DNA of 48,206 nt. It comes from Candidatus Latescibacterota bacterium. Lineage in GTDB: Bacteria > Latescibacterota > UBA2968 > GCA-2709665. Made by a program: the position numbers and the translations under genes. Location: NCBI GenBank assembly GCA_012270675.1, contig JAAXHW010000089.1, positions 1 through 48,206 on the forward strand, written 5' to 3'. Under the pieces are notes generated by a model. It was given only the letters and a program-made list of their open reading frames with translations. It ran no database searches and was not told the origin of the DNA. This document shows, piece after piece, positions 1 to 8,104 of this stretch; the first letter of the stretch is position 1; each line of letters opens with the position of its first letter.

Positions 1-186
1 TTTGATCTGATTGCCAAGCTGATTGGCGCGACAGATAATCACAAACAGATGGCCATGCACAGCTTACAAAATGTGCGGACATATCTGACTTTGGCCGTCT
101 TTACCCTGCAATTGTCGATGATTATGAATAGCGTATGGAGCTTGCCCATCCGAGCCATATCACACATCAAGGCGGTGTGCTCATGA
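1..186 (+). CDS. C-terminal fragment of a transposase-like protein (5' truncated by window edge)
   Basis: The first frame is open from base 1 to a TGA at 184-186, giving 62 residues with no start codon, so the gene begins outside the window. The peptide starts FDLIAKLIGATDNHKQMA, has a hydrophobic stretch (YLTLAVFTLQLSMI) and ends LPIRAISHIKAVCS. From memory this resembles the C-terminal tail of DDE transposases in uncultured bacterial phyla, but no catalytic DDE residue lies in the visible part, so the assignment is tentative. If it is an insertion sequence, its right end should fall between 187 and the stop codon of the convergent Omp85 gene at 264. A short inverted repeat (CACCCC ... GGGGTG, about 194-223) sits there. 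No family can be named from this fragment. Confidence 0.45.
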   Translation, partial: FDLIAKLIGATDNHKQMAMHSLQNVRTYLTLAVFTLQLSMIMNSVWSLPIRAISHIKAVCS

Positions 187-263
187 ATTATGCACACCCC
201 TCATTTAAATTCGGGGTGCAGAAGACCGGTCCCATTCCCTGTTCTGCTCCCTATTCCCCGATT

Positions 264-1553
264 TTAAAGGCCCACATTGATTCCCCCGAACCGGTGGGAT
301 TTTACGATCAGTGTGCCGGTTGTGAGGCCAAAACTGATGTCGATTCGGTTGAAGAGCAGGATGCCTATGCCCGCGGTTGCGCCTGCGTCCTTTCGGACGG
401 TGCCGTTCACAGGCCGCCTGATGCCTGCGCCTTCTGCAAAGAGGTAGAACCGTCCCATCCTTGCCAGGGAGACCGAATAGACCCCTTCTGCTGAAACAAA
501 CCGGGTGCCTCCCTCGGGTCCGACTTCGCGCCGCTCCATTCCCCGGAGCTGATTGGGGCCGTCCAGGAAGAACCGTTCGTAGAACGGGGAAGCGCCAAAG
601 ATGATTCCAGCGCGTCCTCCAAGGGAGAAGGTCTGTCCCGAAAAGGTCTCAAAATGCCGGTAGAGTTCGGTACGCAATCGGAGGAAGTTGGCCGTAGACC
701 CCAGGTAGGTTGCGGAAAAGTCGACCTGCAGGCTCAGGTCGACGCCCGGGACACTGCCCCAGGGTCGCCCCGACGGCCGCCGGTGGAGGTCGAGGCCGAG
801 AAAGCCCACCGGCTTCCGGCCCACCGCGGCCCCGACCTCCTGTGCGAACAGCCCTCCTCCCCGGACTTCGGCCGGCGCGCGGAAATCTCCGACCTGGACG
901 TCTTCAAATGAGTACTTGAAGATCAGCCGGTAGGCCGTGCCGATGGGACGGCCGATGCCCAGTGATCCTCCGATGCGTTCCAGGTCATACCGTCCCCGGG
1001 CGTCGGGGTTCTTGCTCCGGTAGAGATCCCGGTCTGAGGATGAGGTGGAACCCTGTACATGGAGGGAGAGGTTTGAGCCGGAGAGCCAGGGGTCGGTATA
1101 GCTGAACCTCCAGTGTTTGAGCCGTTCTCCCAGGCCATATTCGACCCCCACAACCTTTCCTTCTCCCCAGAGATTGACGTGGTAGGCGTCCGAGGCGATG
1201 CCGAATCCGTCGAGTTCGGTATATTCGAGGCTGACGCCAAGGTCGCCGAAGCGTTTTTCATCCACATAGACCACCACAACGGCTTTGCCCTCTTCCGTGC
1301 CCGGTTTGGAGGCCAGGTGGACGGTCCGGAAGAGGCGTGTCCGGTAGAGGGCCTGTCGGCTCCGGGCGATCCAGTCGGGGGGTAGACGGTCCCCTTTCCG
1401 CAGCATCAGGGAGCGGAGAATGACCTTCGGCTTGGTCTTTTTGTTGCCCCGAACTTCGATGCGCTCAACGATGTATCCCGTACCGTCTCGAGCAAAAAGG
1501 GGAGAGCCGCAGAGAAGGCCTGCCATCAGAATCAGAAATAGCGCCCGTTGCAT
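264..1553 (-). CDS. Short Omp85/BamA-TamA-like outer-membrane protein with one POTRA domain
   Basis: The 429-residue product opens with a signal peptide (RALFLILMAGLLCGSPLFA). A single POTRA-like domain follows at about residues 27-97 (YIVERIEVRGNKKTKPKVIL), then about 330 residues rich in alternating aromatic strands, enough for a 16-strand barrel. The motif FFLDGPNQLRGMERREVGP matches the conserved loop-6 RG signature of Omp85 proteins, and the chain ends on a beta signal-like INVGL. Classical BamA carries five POTRAs and TamA three, so this is a minimal member that could assist outer-membrane protein insertion or export a specific substrate. The ATG has a GAGGT ribosome site about six bases upstream. 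No lipoprotein or chaperone partner is adjacent; the plus-strand neighbour at 1-186 is convergent. Confidence 0.8.
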   Translation of the reverse strand: MQRALFLILMAGLLCGSPLFARDGTGYIVERIEVRGNKKTKPKVILRSLMLRKGDRLPPDWIARSRQALYRTRLFRTVHLASKPGTEEGKAVVVVYVDEKRFGDLGVSLEYTELDGFGIASDAYHVNLWGEGKVVGVEYGLGERLKHWRFSYTDPWLSGSNLSLHVQGSTSSSDRDLYRSKNPDARGRYDLERIGGSLGIGRPIGTAYRLIFKYSFEDVQVGDFRAPAEVRGGGLFAQEVGAAVGRKPVGFLGLDLHRRPSGRPWGSVPGVDLSLQVDFSATYLGSTANFLRLRTELYRHFETFSGQTFSLGGRAGIIFGASPFYERFFLDGPNQLRGMERREVGPEGGTRFVSAEGVYSVSLARMGRFYLFAEGAGIRRPVNGTVRKDAGATAGIGILLFNRIDISFGLTTGTLIVKSHRFGGINVGL

Positions 1554-1905
1554 AGGCTTACCTCATCAAAGGGGTACCCGGATCTGTAGATTCTGCACCT
1601 CTCTGTAGATCAGGCAAGAACCGTACCGCCCCCACCGGGTGGACTTATCATACCGGCATTTTTATTAAAAACAGGTTATTGGAGAGATTTGAACCAGAGG
1701 CGGCAGGCGCAGGGACAGGGGGACATGTGAAATTATAGCACAGATGTGTTGTTTTTGCAACAGGTTTCATGGGAATTTCTCACCTCCGGCATCCCACTTC
1801 CGGGATGCAGAATAGGTCTTGATTCTGACGTGGTTTCACATTACTTTGGGGGCGTCAGCGTTGTGACAAAAGCACGCGGATGATTTCAGAGGGGATTACC
1901 GTTTT
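1554..1905. other. Divergent intergenic region between the Omp85 gene and lutC
   Basis: This 352-base gap holds no convincing gene in any frame. It must contain promoters for both divergent genes, but I cannot choose one confidently. Visible symmetric elements are a perfect 7-base inverted repeat (GCATCCC / GGGATGC, 6-base loop) at 1789-1808 and a 5-base one (TGTTG / CAACA) at 1747-1762. Either could be an operator or a weak hairpin. Single GTGAAAT/GTGAAAC-like heptamers occur near 1726 and, inverted, near 1831. Confidence 0.5.
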
Positions 1906-2472
1906 ATGGCCGATGCTTCCATCCAGCGGTTTAAACAGAAGTACGAGGCTCTGGCAGGCATCGTACATCTGGCTGCCAGCACGGACGAGGCCGCTGATAT
2001 TGTGGCCTCGATCCTTCGGGAGGCAGACGCCAGGCGGGTTGCCATCGGGGAACTTGCAGGAGGCCTTCAGGAGGCCGTTGAAGCGCGGTGTGAAGGTGCA
2101 GGGGTGGCGGTCTTAAAGCCTCCGTTTCAGCACGCAGAGCTGCATCACAGGATCGACGCCGCGCAGGTGGGCGTTTCCATGGCGGCCTTTGCCATTGCAG
2201 AGACCGGTACGCTGGTGGAGTTTGCCACAGACGATGCCTTCCGTCTGGTTTCCACGCTTCCGGGGGTGCACGTCGGGGTGTTTCGAGCAGAGGACCTGGT
2301 GGAGACGCTTCGAGAGGCAGCGCCCCGCATCCGGGATTTTTATGAGGCGAATCCGCACAATGCCACAGCGACCTTTATTTCCGGCCCCAGCCGCACGGCG
2401 GATATCGAGATGCGGCTTACGCTGGGGGTGCACGGCCCTGCGGTAGCGCATGCGGTGGTGATAAAGACGTGA
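1906..2472 (+). CDS. lutC: LutC-like LUD-domain lactate utilisation protein
   Basis: The 188-residue protein is a single LUD domain. Typical LutC features are the VSMAAFAIAETGTLVEF segment and the C-terminal ISGPSRTADIE signature followed by LTLGVHGP. In Bacillus and Shewanella LutA, LutB and LutC together oxidise L-lactate to pyruvate through iron-sulphur centres; LutC is the small, cluster-free partner. The ATG at 1906 has AGAGGGG about eleven bases upstream. The next gene, a fused lutB-lutA, starts 44 bases downstream, so the two are almost certainly co-transcribed. The stop codon lies inside the first unit of a GTGAAAC-like heptamer array that fills the gap. The family call is secure; that lactate rather than another 2-hydroxy acid is the substrate is inferred. 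Confidence 0.88.
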   Translation: MADASIQRFKQKYEALAGIVHLAASTDEAADIVASILREADARRVAIGELAGGLQEAVEARCEGAGVAVLKPPFQHAELHHRIDAAQVGVSMAAFAIAETGTLVEFATDDAFRLVSTLPGVHVGVFRAEDLVETLREAAPRIRDFYEANPHNATATFISGPSRTADIEMRLTLGVHGPAVAHAVVIKT

Positions 2473-2489
2473 AATGTGAAACGCGAAAC
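2469..2489 (+). repeat. Three tandem GTGAAAC-like heptamers
   Basis: The gap between lutC and lutBA begins with GTGAAAT, GTGAAAC and GCGAAAC in perfect 7-base register. The lutC stop codon TGA is formed by the first unit. Similar arrays occur at 42700-42741 and 44348-44368. Confidence 0.6.
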
Positions 2490-2516
2490 ACCTCTTGAAA
2501 CAGGGGGGAGCCCCTT

Positions 2517-4640
2517 ATGGCTGAGACGAGGTATGCACGGTTGTATGCAAAGATCGATCGGGCGCTGAAGGAGAAGTCCAAACGCACGGCGCTTTATCAG
2601 GTTATGAAACGGGGGCGGGACAGCCGCCACGCGGCTGTGGACGTACTCCCGGGCGGAGAGGGCTTTCGGGATGAGGTGAGGGGGATTAAGCTGCGGTGTT
2701 TGGAGCAGCAGGACGATCTGGTGGACCGGTTTGCCGAGAAGGCCAGGGAGCGGGGGGCGTCCGTTTTCCTGGCAAAGGACGGGGCTGAGGCGATCGCGTA
2801 TATTTTGAAGGTCGCCCGGGCATGCGGGGCGAAGGTGGTGGCAAAATCGAAATCGCTGACCAGCGAGGAAATTGAGGTCAATCACCCGATGGAGGCGGCG
2901 GGGATGGAGGTGATCGAGACCGACCTGGGAGAGTTGATTATCCAGAAGGTCCATGAGAAGCCGTTTCATCTGGTGTTTCCGGCGATTCACAAGACGGCGG
3001 GCGAGGTGGCGAAGATTTTTGAGCAGGTGGCGGGGGAGGCGGTCTCCAAAGACGTGGATGCGATTATGAAGGTTGTGCGCCGCTACCTGCGGCCCATTTT
3101 TTTGAATGCGGATATCGGCATGACCGGGGCCAATGTGGGGGTTGCCGAGACAGGCGCGATTGTGATTGAAACGAACGAAGGAAACGCCCGGCTGGTTTCC
3201 AGCATTCCCGATGTCCATATCTGCATTATGGGTCGGGAGAAGATCGTGGAGACGGTTGAGGATGCGCTACAGATGATGCTGGCCCACCCGATCAGCGCGG
3301 TGGGACAGCACCTGACGACCTATGTGACGATGATGGGCGGGAGGTCCCCTCTGGGAGAGGGTGAGGCGCCGAGGGCGTCGCATATTATCATCCTGGACAA
3401 CGGGCGCACCCGGATGCGGGAGGATGCCCTCTTCAAGGATGCCCTCAACTGTATCCGCTGCGGGGCGTGTATGAATATCTGTCCCACCTACGGGGTGGTT
3501 GGGGGGCATACGTTTGGACACATCTACCCCGGGCCGATCGGGATTCCCTGGACCGCTGAGGTGCACGGACTGGAGCTGGCAGGGGATTTTGCTCCGCTTT
3601 GCATTTCCTGCGGACTGTGCAAGGAGATCTGTCCGGCGGAGATCGATATCCCGATGATGATCGCGGCCGTGAAGGACCGGGACAGCGAAACGCATCCGCA
3701 CCCTGCGGTCAACCGGATTTTGATGGCGGCCGAGGCTTTTGCGAAATTCGGCAGCGCCACGGCTCCGGTTTCCAACTGGCTTTTGAAAAACCGGACATAC
3801 CGGTGGGTCATGGAAAAGACCACAGGGATCAGCCGGAGCCGCGAGCTGCCGCCGTTTAACCGGCAGACGCTGGTGAAACGCATGAGAAAAAGAGGGGTCT
3901 CCCCGGTTTCCAAACCGGTTCGACGCGTGGCTTTTTTCGTGGATCTGTATGCGAATTACAATGCCCCGGAACTGGGGATGGCGGCGATAGAGCGCCTGGA
4001 GGCGCGGGGGTGTGAGGTGGTGGTGCCGCCGCAGAGGGGGTGCGGCTACCCTTATATCGGGTATGGGGATTTAAAAAAGGCCCGGAAGGTGGCGGATGAG
4101 AACGTCCGGCACCTGGCGCCCTACGTGGAGCGGGGCTACGATGTTGTGACCACAGAGCCGACCGCAGGCTATTGCCTCAAGATTTCCTACCCCAAACTGC
4201 TGGACGGGCGGGAGGATGCGAAGGCCCTGGCGAATCGGACGTATGAATTGTTCGAGTACCTGGAGCTGGTGGAAGCGGAGGCGTCCCCGGATGTCGCGTC
4301 CCTCAAGGGGCGCCGGTTCGGGTTGCACATTCCCTGTCACCAGCGTCCACTGGGCGCGGGCAGACATGCGATGGCGTATCTGGAAGGGCGGGGCGCCCAG
4401 GTGGAAGTGATTGAGACGGGGACCTGCTGCGGGATGGCGGGGACGTTCGGGTTGAAGGTGGGGCTGCTGGGGCACGCGCTTTCCCAGGCGGTGGGAGAGC
4501 CCCTCTTTCGGTCTTTCAAAGAGGCGGGGGTGGAGGCGATTGTGACCGAAAGCAGTGTGTGCAGCATCCACTTGAAAGCAGGGACGGACCTGGAGGTATG
4601 GCACCCGCTGGAGCTCCTGAGGGATGGCCGGGTGGATTGA
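2517..4640 (+). CDS. Fused LutB-LutA iron-sulphur lactate/2-hydroxyacid oxidation protein
   Basis: This 707-residue protein joins two normally separate subunits. Residues about 60-300 form the LutB LUD domain (NVGVAETGAIVIETNEGN). Two ferredoxin-type motifs follow: CIRCGACMNICP near residue 312 and CISCGLCKEICP near 362, each able to hold a 4Fe-4S cluster. From about 460 the chain is LutA/LldE-like with two CCG-type halves. The second half carries PCHQRP and TCCGMAG. In the first half the expected CCG is reduced to a single cysteine (RGCGYP), so cluster binding there may be altered. The fusion fixes the LutA:LutB ratio at one to one. A GGGGGGAG ribosome site precedes the ATG. It should act with LutC as a cytoplasmic, membrane-associated electron-transfer complex oxidising lactate or a related acid; the electron acceptor is unknown. 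Confidence 0.87.
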   Translation: MAETRYARLYAKIDRALKEKSKRTALYQVMKRGRDSRHAAVDVLPGGEGFRDEVRGIKLRCLEQQDDLVDRFAEKARERGASVFLAKDGAEAIAYILKVARACGAKVVAKSKSLTSEEIEVNHPMEAAGMEVIETDLGELIIQKVHEKPFHLVFPAIHKTAGEVAKIFEQVAGEAVSKDVDAIMKVVRRYLRPIFLNADIGMTGANVGVAETGAIVIETNEGNARLVSSIPDVHICIMGREKIVETVEDALQMMLAHPISAVGQHLTTYVTMMGGRSPLGEGEAPRASHIIILDNGRTRMREDALFKDALNCIRCGACMNICPTYGVVGGHTFGHIYPGPIGIPWTAEVHGLELAGDFAPLCISCGLCKEICPAEIDIPMMIAAVKDRDSETHPHPAVNRILMAAEAFAKFGSATAPVSNWLLKNRTYRWVMEKTTGISRSRELPPFNRQTLVKRMRKRGVSPVSKPVRRVAFFVDLYANYNAPELGMAAIERLEARGCEVVVPPQRGCGYPYIGYGDLKKARKVADENVRHLAPYVERGYDVVTTEPTAGYCLKISYPKLLDGREDAKALANRTYELFEYLELVEAEASPDVASLKGRRFGLHIPCHQRPLGAGRHAMAYLEGRGAQVEVIETGTCCGMAGTFGLKVGLLGHALSQAVGEPLFRSFKEAGVEAIVTESSVCSIHLKAGTDLEVWHPLELLRDGRVD

Positions 4641-4659
4641 GGTGGAGCGCCCCCGGCCT

Positions 4660-5520
4660 CTATGCGAGTCCCCGGCGGTGGGTGCGGGCGCGGAAGAGAG
4701 AGCCGTCGGAGGCGGTGACGTAGAGGCTCTGGAGATCTGCGTCTCCAAAGGTGCAGTTGGTCGGAGAGACCGGCATGGGGTGGGTTTCCAGCACCCGCCC
4801 TGAAGGGGCAAAGACGTAGATCATCGGCCCCGGCCCGCTTTTTTCCCAGCCTGCGGTTGCCACAATATTCCATTCCAGGTCGAGGGTCATGCCGTCGATC
4901 CCCCGGTGGGGATAGAAGTTGTGCAGGACGCTGTATTCCCCCAGGGTGTCGTTCTCCAGGATCGGGTAGGCCCTCAGTTCCCGTTTTTTATCCTCTCCAT
5001 ATTCACTCTGGGCCACGTAGAGCGTTTTCATATCGGGCGTTACGATCAGGCCGTTGGGGCGTGTGGTGTCGAAAGTCATCCGCACAACCGACCAGGTCCC
5101 GTCCGCCTGCGGGTGCAGCCGGAAGACCGATTCGTGGTCGAGTTCCATGTCGGATCGGTCGGCTGCGTACCTGGGATCGGTAAACCAGAGCCGTTCTCTG
5201 CCGTCCACCACAATGTCGTTCGGGCTGTTGAGCCGGTTGCCTTCGAATGTGTCGGCTACGACGAAGGTCTCACCACCGGGATCGTACCGTGCGATACGGC
5301 GTCCCTCCGTTTCACAGGCAAAGAGGTTGCCCGCCGGGTGCAGGACCAGGCCGTTGGCCCTGCTGGTGCCCGTCCGGTATTCATCGCAGCCCCCGGTTTG
5401 TGGATCATACCGCATAATCCGGTTGTTGGGGATGTCGGAAAAGAGGACGGCTTCGCCGTCCCACACCGGGCCTTCGGTAAAGGCAAAGGGGCCGGCAACG
5501 CGTTCAAAGTGCCATTCCAT
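4660..5520 (-). CDS. SMP-30/gluconolactonase/LRE family lactonase
   Basis: A 286-residue six-bladed propeller. Family landmarks are FTEGPVWDG near the N-terminus (metal-binding Glu), LNSPNDIVVDGRERLWFTDP (metal-binding Asn), PNGLIVTPDMKTLYV and GIDGMTLD (metal-binding Asp). Such enzymes hydrolyse aldonolactones to aldonic acids with a divalent metal. The frame extends upstream to 5643, but the ATG at 5520 is chosen because AGGAG lies eight bases before it and the upstream extension is proline-rich and unlike the family. The gene converges on lutBA with only 19 bases between stops and is divergent from the LDH2-type gene, fitting a shared sugar-acid role. The specific lactone cannot be deduced. 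Confidence 0.85.
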   Translation of the reverse strand: MEWHFERVAGPFAFTEGPVWDGEAVLFSDIPNNRIMRYDPQTGGCDEYRTGTSRANGLVLHPAGNLFACETEGRRIARYDPGGETFVVADTFEGNRLNSPNDIVVDGRERLWFTDPRYAADRSDMELDHESVFRLHPQADGTWSVVRMTFDTTRPNGLIVTPDMKTLYVAQSEYGEDKKRELRAYPILENDTLGEYSVLHNFYPHRGIDGMTLDLEWNIVATAGWEKSGPGPMIYVFAPSGRVLETHPMPVSPTNCTFGDADLQSLYVTASDGSLFRARTHRRGLA

Positions 5521-5628
5521 GGTGTTCTCCTGTGGGCCTGTTCGGGGGGGAGGCGGTGGGTGAAAGTTGAGGTAAGATACACGCTGTCTGTCTGCCTTGC
5601 AACCCCTATTTTTCGGTCTCTTTTTCAC

Positions 5629-5657
5629 TTGACCCCATCTCAAAAAGGGTTTTATTG
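5629..5657 (+). promoter_or_regulatory. Candidate sigma-70 promoter for the LDH2-type gene
   Basis: TTGACC at 5629-5634 is separated by 17 bases from TTATTG at 5652-5657 in the gap between the divergent lactonase and dehydrogenase genes. The -35 box is good and the -10 box is weak. This is a pattern match only. Confidence 0.3.
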
Positions 5658-5708
5658 TTCGCGGTGGTGGTTGGGCGCGCAGGCAGTCCCTTGAGAAAGG
5701 ATCTCGCT

Positions 5709-6776
5709 GTGCCCAGATTTAAACCGGAAACACTGCGCAGGATCGGTTACACGCTGTTTGAGACGGCCGGGTGTACGCTGGAGGACGCCCGGGCGGTTGT
5801 GGATCACCTGGTTGAGTCCAACCTTTTCGGTCACGATTCCCACGGGGCGATCCGGTTCTACGAGTACGCCAGGGCCATCTATGAGGGCCGGTTCCAGCCC
5901 CGGGCTGCACCGGAGGTCGTCCGGGACAGCCCCTGCGCGGCTGTGGTGGACGCCCGGGGGAGCCTGGGGCAGGTGGGAGCGACTTTTGCAACCCACCTGG
6001 CCGTGGAGAAGGCCCGGGAGCACGGGATTGCCACGGTTGGTTTGCGCAATACAAGCCACATCGGGCGGGTGGGGGCCTACCCGTTGATAGCGGCCCGGGC
6101 GGGGTTGATCGGCCAGATCTTTGTGAACGCCGGACACCTGGGCTACCAGATCGCTCCTTTTGGGGGGATTGACGGGAAACTGAGCACGAATCCGATTGCG
6201 TTTGCGGCCCCCCGCAGAGGGGCAGATCCGATCCTGGTGGATATGACGACGTCGATTGTGGCCGAGGGGAAGGTCCGCATCGCCATCAACCGGGGGGAGG
6301 AGGTGCCGGAGGGATGGCTCATCGACGGGGAGGGGAATCCCACGACGGATCCGAACGATTTCAAAGCCGATCCGCCGGGGGCGATTCTGCCCCTCGGGGG
6401 CAGGGCCGGGCACAAAGGCTACGGGATGAGTATGATGGTGGAGTTGCTGGGCGGGGCGCTCAGCGGGCAAGGGTGTGCAGCGGGAGAACGGGCAATGATC
6501 AGCAATGGGGTGCTGTTGACCGTGTACCACATCGAGCACTTTGTGGATCTGGACGCCTACTACGATGAGGTGGAGGCGCTGATCCGGCATGTGAAGTCGA
6601 GCCGGCTGACCCCGGGGTTTGAGGAGATCCTGGTGCCCGGGGAGCCGGAGTTCAGAAGCGCAAGGCGCCGAGAGGCCGAGGGGATTGAGGTGGATGAGAG
6701 AACGTGGGAGACGATCTGCGAGGCGGCGCGTGATTTCGGGCTGAATCTGGAGCGGTGGGAGGGAGATGCAAAATGA
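5709..6776 (+). CDS. Malate/L-lactate/ureidoglycolate dehydrogenase family (LDH2-type) oxidoreductase
   Basis: This NAD(P)-dependent 2-hydroxyacid dehydrogenase belongs to the LDH2/MDG2 family, which is unrelated to the Rossmann LDH. It has HDSHGAIRFYEY near the N-terminus (conserved active-site His), TVGLRNTSHIGRVGAYP, the substrate/NAD region TNPIAFAAP, the DMTTS motif and GHKGYGMSMMVELL. The GTG at 5709 is preferred because AAAGGA sits about eight bases upstream and the protein then begins PRFKPETLRRIG, as relatives do; a TTG at 5655 would add 18 unlikely residues. The 355-residue length is normal. Family members use malate, lactate, sulpholactate, ureidoglycolate or 2,3-diketo-gulonate. 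In this island oxidation of a sugar-derived 2-hydroxy acid is likely, but the substrate is not readable. Confidence 0.85.
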   Translation: MPRFKPETLRRIGYTLFETAGCTLEDARAVVDHLVESNLFGHDSHGAIRFYEYARAIYEGRFQPRAAPEVVRDSPCAAVVDARGSLGQVGATFATHLAVEKAREHGIATVGLRNTSHIGRVGAYPLIAARAGLIGQIFVNAGHLGYQIAPFGGIDGKLSTNPIAFAAPRRGADPILVDMTTSIVAEGKVRIAINRGEEVPEGWLIDGEGNPTTDPNDFKADPPGAILPLGGRAGHKGYGMSMMVELLGGALSGQGCAAGERAMISNGVLLTVYHIEHFVDLDAYYDEVEALIRHVKSSRLTPGFEEILVPGEPEFRSARRREAEGIEVDERTWETICEAARDFGLNLERWEGDAK

Positions 6777-6910
6777 AAAGGCGCTGCGTACGGCCTCCGG
6801 CAGGCTTGCGCTGCTGCGCTGAGTGACTACGAGACTTTGCGTTGGCATCTTTCCAGGAGATGGCTTATCCTGGTATTCCCCTTATTCAATTGCCCGGAGG
6901 GATGTTTTCG

Positions 6911-8077
6911 ATGGCAACCATTGTAGACGGTCGGAAGCGGGTTCCCTTTCTGAGGGGCATGCTGACCCACTATCTGCTTGAGCAGGGGCTCTCTTTTCAG
7001 GAGGCCTACCAGGTCGCCGACCGGATCAGGCGCAATATCCAGAGGCAGAAAACGGTCTCCTCAAGGAAGATGATCGACCTGGTGCACTCCCATGTGCGGG
7101 ACCTGTTTGGGGACCGTCCAATCGGAGATGGGATCTTCTGGGCGCCCGGGTCGAAACAGATTATGGTAGAAGACGAGCGCGGCACCAGGCCCTTTTCCAG
7201 GGAGCACCTTTCCCATTCTCTGACGATTACGGGCGTGGACGAAGGCCAGGCTTATCGCATTGCCGAATGGATTGGCGCCGATTTTATCCGGCAGGAAAAG
7301 ACGGTGGTGTCCAGGGCCGGTATACGGAAGGCAACGATGAATCTCCTGGGAAAGGAGTACGGTGAGGAGTTTGCCGAACGCTATCGGATCTGGAATTGGT
7401 TTCGCAACCGCGAGCAGACGCGGCCTCTGATCGTTTTGATCGGCGGGACCAGCGGCGTGGGCAAGACGTCGGTGGGCGTGGCGCTGGCCAACCTTCTCAG
7501 GATTTCCCGGGTGGCCTCCACCGATGAGATCCGCCAGGTCATGCGTGTGATGATCGCCCCGGACCTGATGCCGGCCCTCCACGCGTCTTCTTATATGGCC
7601 TGGGAGCATGTGACGGCACCGCCGCCGGACGCTGTGGATGCCGTGATCCATGCCTTTCATGAGCAGGCGACGCGCGTGTGCGTAGGGGTGCGGGCCACGG
7701 TCGAGCGGGCGATTCAAGAGAATGTCAACTTGATTCTGGACGGTATCCACCTGCTGCCCGACCTGACCGGACTGGAGGCCTATGAAAAAGATGTTCTGTT
7801 TATCCGGACAAACCTCTATTTGTCGGATGCGCAGTCCTATGCCGAGCGCTTCGAGACCCGGGGACGGGAGGCCTCCCGGCGGCCTCAACACCGGTACCTG
7901 AAATATCTGGACCAGATTCTCAAGGTTCAGCAGTATATTCTTGACATGGGTGAGGCCCACCAGGTGCCGGCGGTTGAGAATTTGGATCTGGATGAGACTG
8001 TACAGACCATTTCACTGCAGATTATGGATATGCTTCGGAAAGAGGCCAGAGGCGTGGGTGGCCGTTCAGGCGCTTAG
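6911..8077 (+). CDS. 2-phosphoglycerate kinase-like P-loop protein with N-terminal ATP-cone modules
   Basis: The 388-residue protein starts with an ATP-cone-like module (RVPFLRGMLTHYLLEQGLS), followed by a second one around residues 95-160. A P-loop kinase domain then begins near residue 177 with GGTSGVGKTS and continues STDEIRQVMR and LILDGIHLLP. This arrangement matches 2-phosphoglycerate kinases, known from methanogens where they make 2,3-bisphosphoglycerate for cyclic-2,3-DPG, and many uncharacterised bacterial homologues. ATP-cones are allosteric nucleotide sensors best known from ribonucleotide reductases. The ATG at 6911 is chosen because GGAGG lies ten bases upstream; the longer TTG reading from 6842 lacks a ribosome site. 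It sits between LDH2-type and LarA-like genes, suggesting control of glycerate or phosphoglycerate formed in this pathway. The substrate is an inference. Confidence 0.72.
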   Translation: MATIVDGRKRVPFLRGMLTHYLLEQGLSFQEAYQVADRIRRNIQRQKTVSSRKMIDLVHSHVRDLFGDRPIGDGIFWAPGSKQIMVEDERGTRPFSREHLSHSLTITGVDEGQAYRIAEWIGADFIRQEKTVVSRAGIRKATMNLLGKEYGEEFAERYRIWNWFRNREQTRPLIVLIGGTSGVGKTSVGVALANLLRISRVASTDEIRQVMRVMIAPDLMPALHASSYMAWEHVTAPPPDAVDAVIHAFHEQATRVCVGVRATVERAIQENVNLILDGIHLLPDLTGLEAYEKDVLFIRTNLYLSDAQSYAERFETRGREASRRPQHRYLKYLDQILKVQQYILDMGEAHQVPAVENLDLDETVQTISLQIMDMLRKEARGVGGRSGA

Positions 8078-8104
8078 AAGGCTTCCGGCTCACATAAGGC
8101 TTAC

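Noticed and set aside
135-494. A 119-codon plus-strand frame after the transposase fragment
   Set aside because: It overlaps both the transposase tail and the end of the Omp85 gene in antisense and shows no domain or ribosome site.
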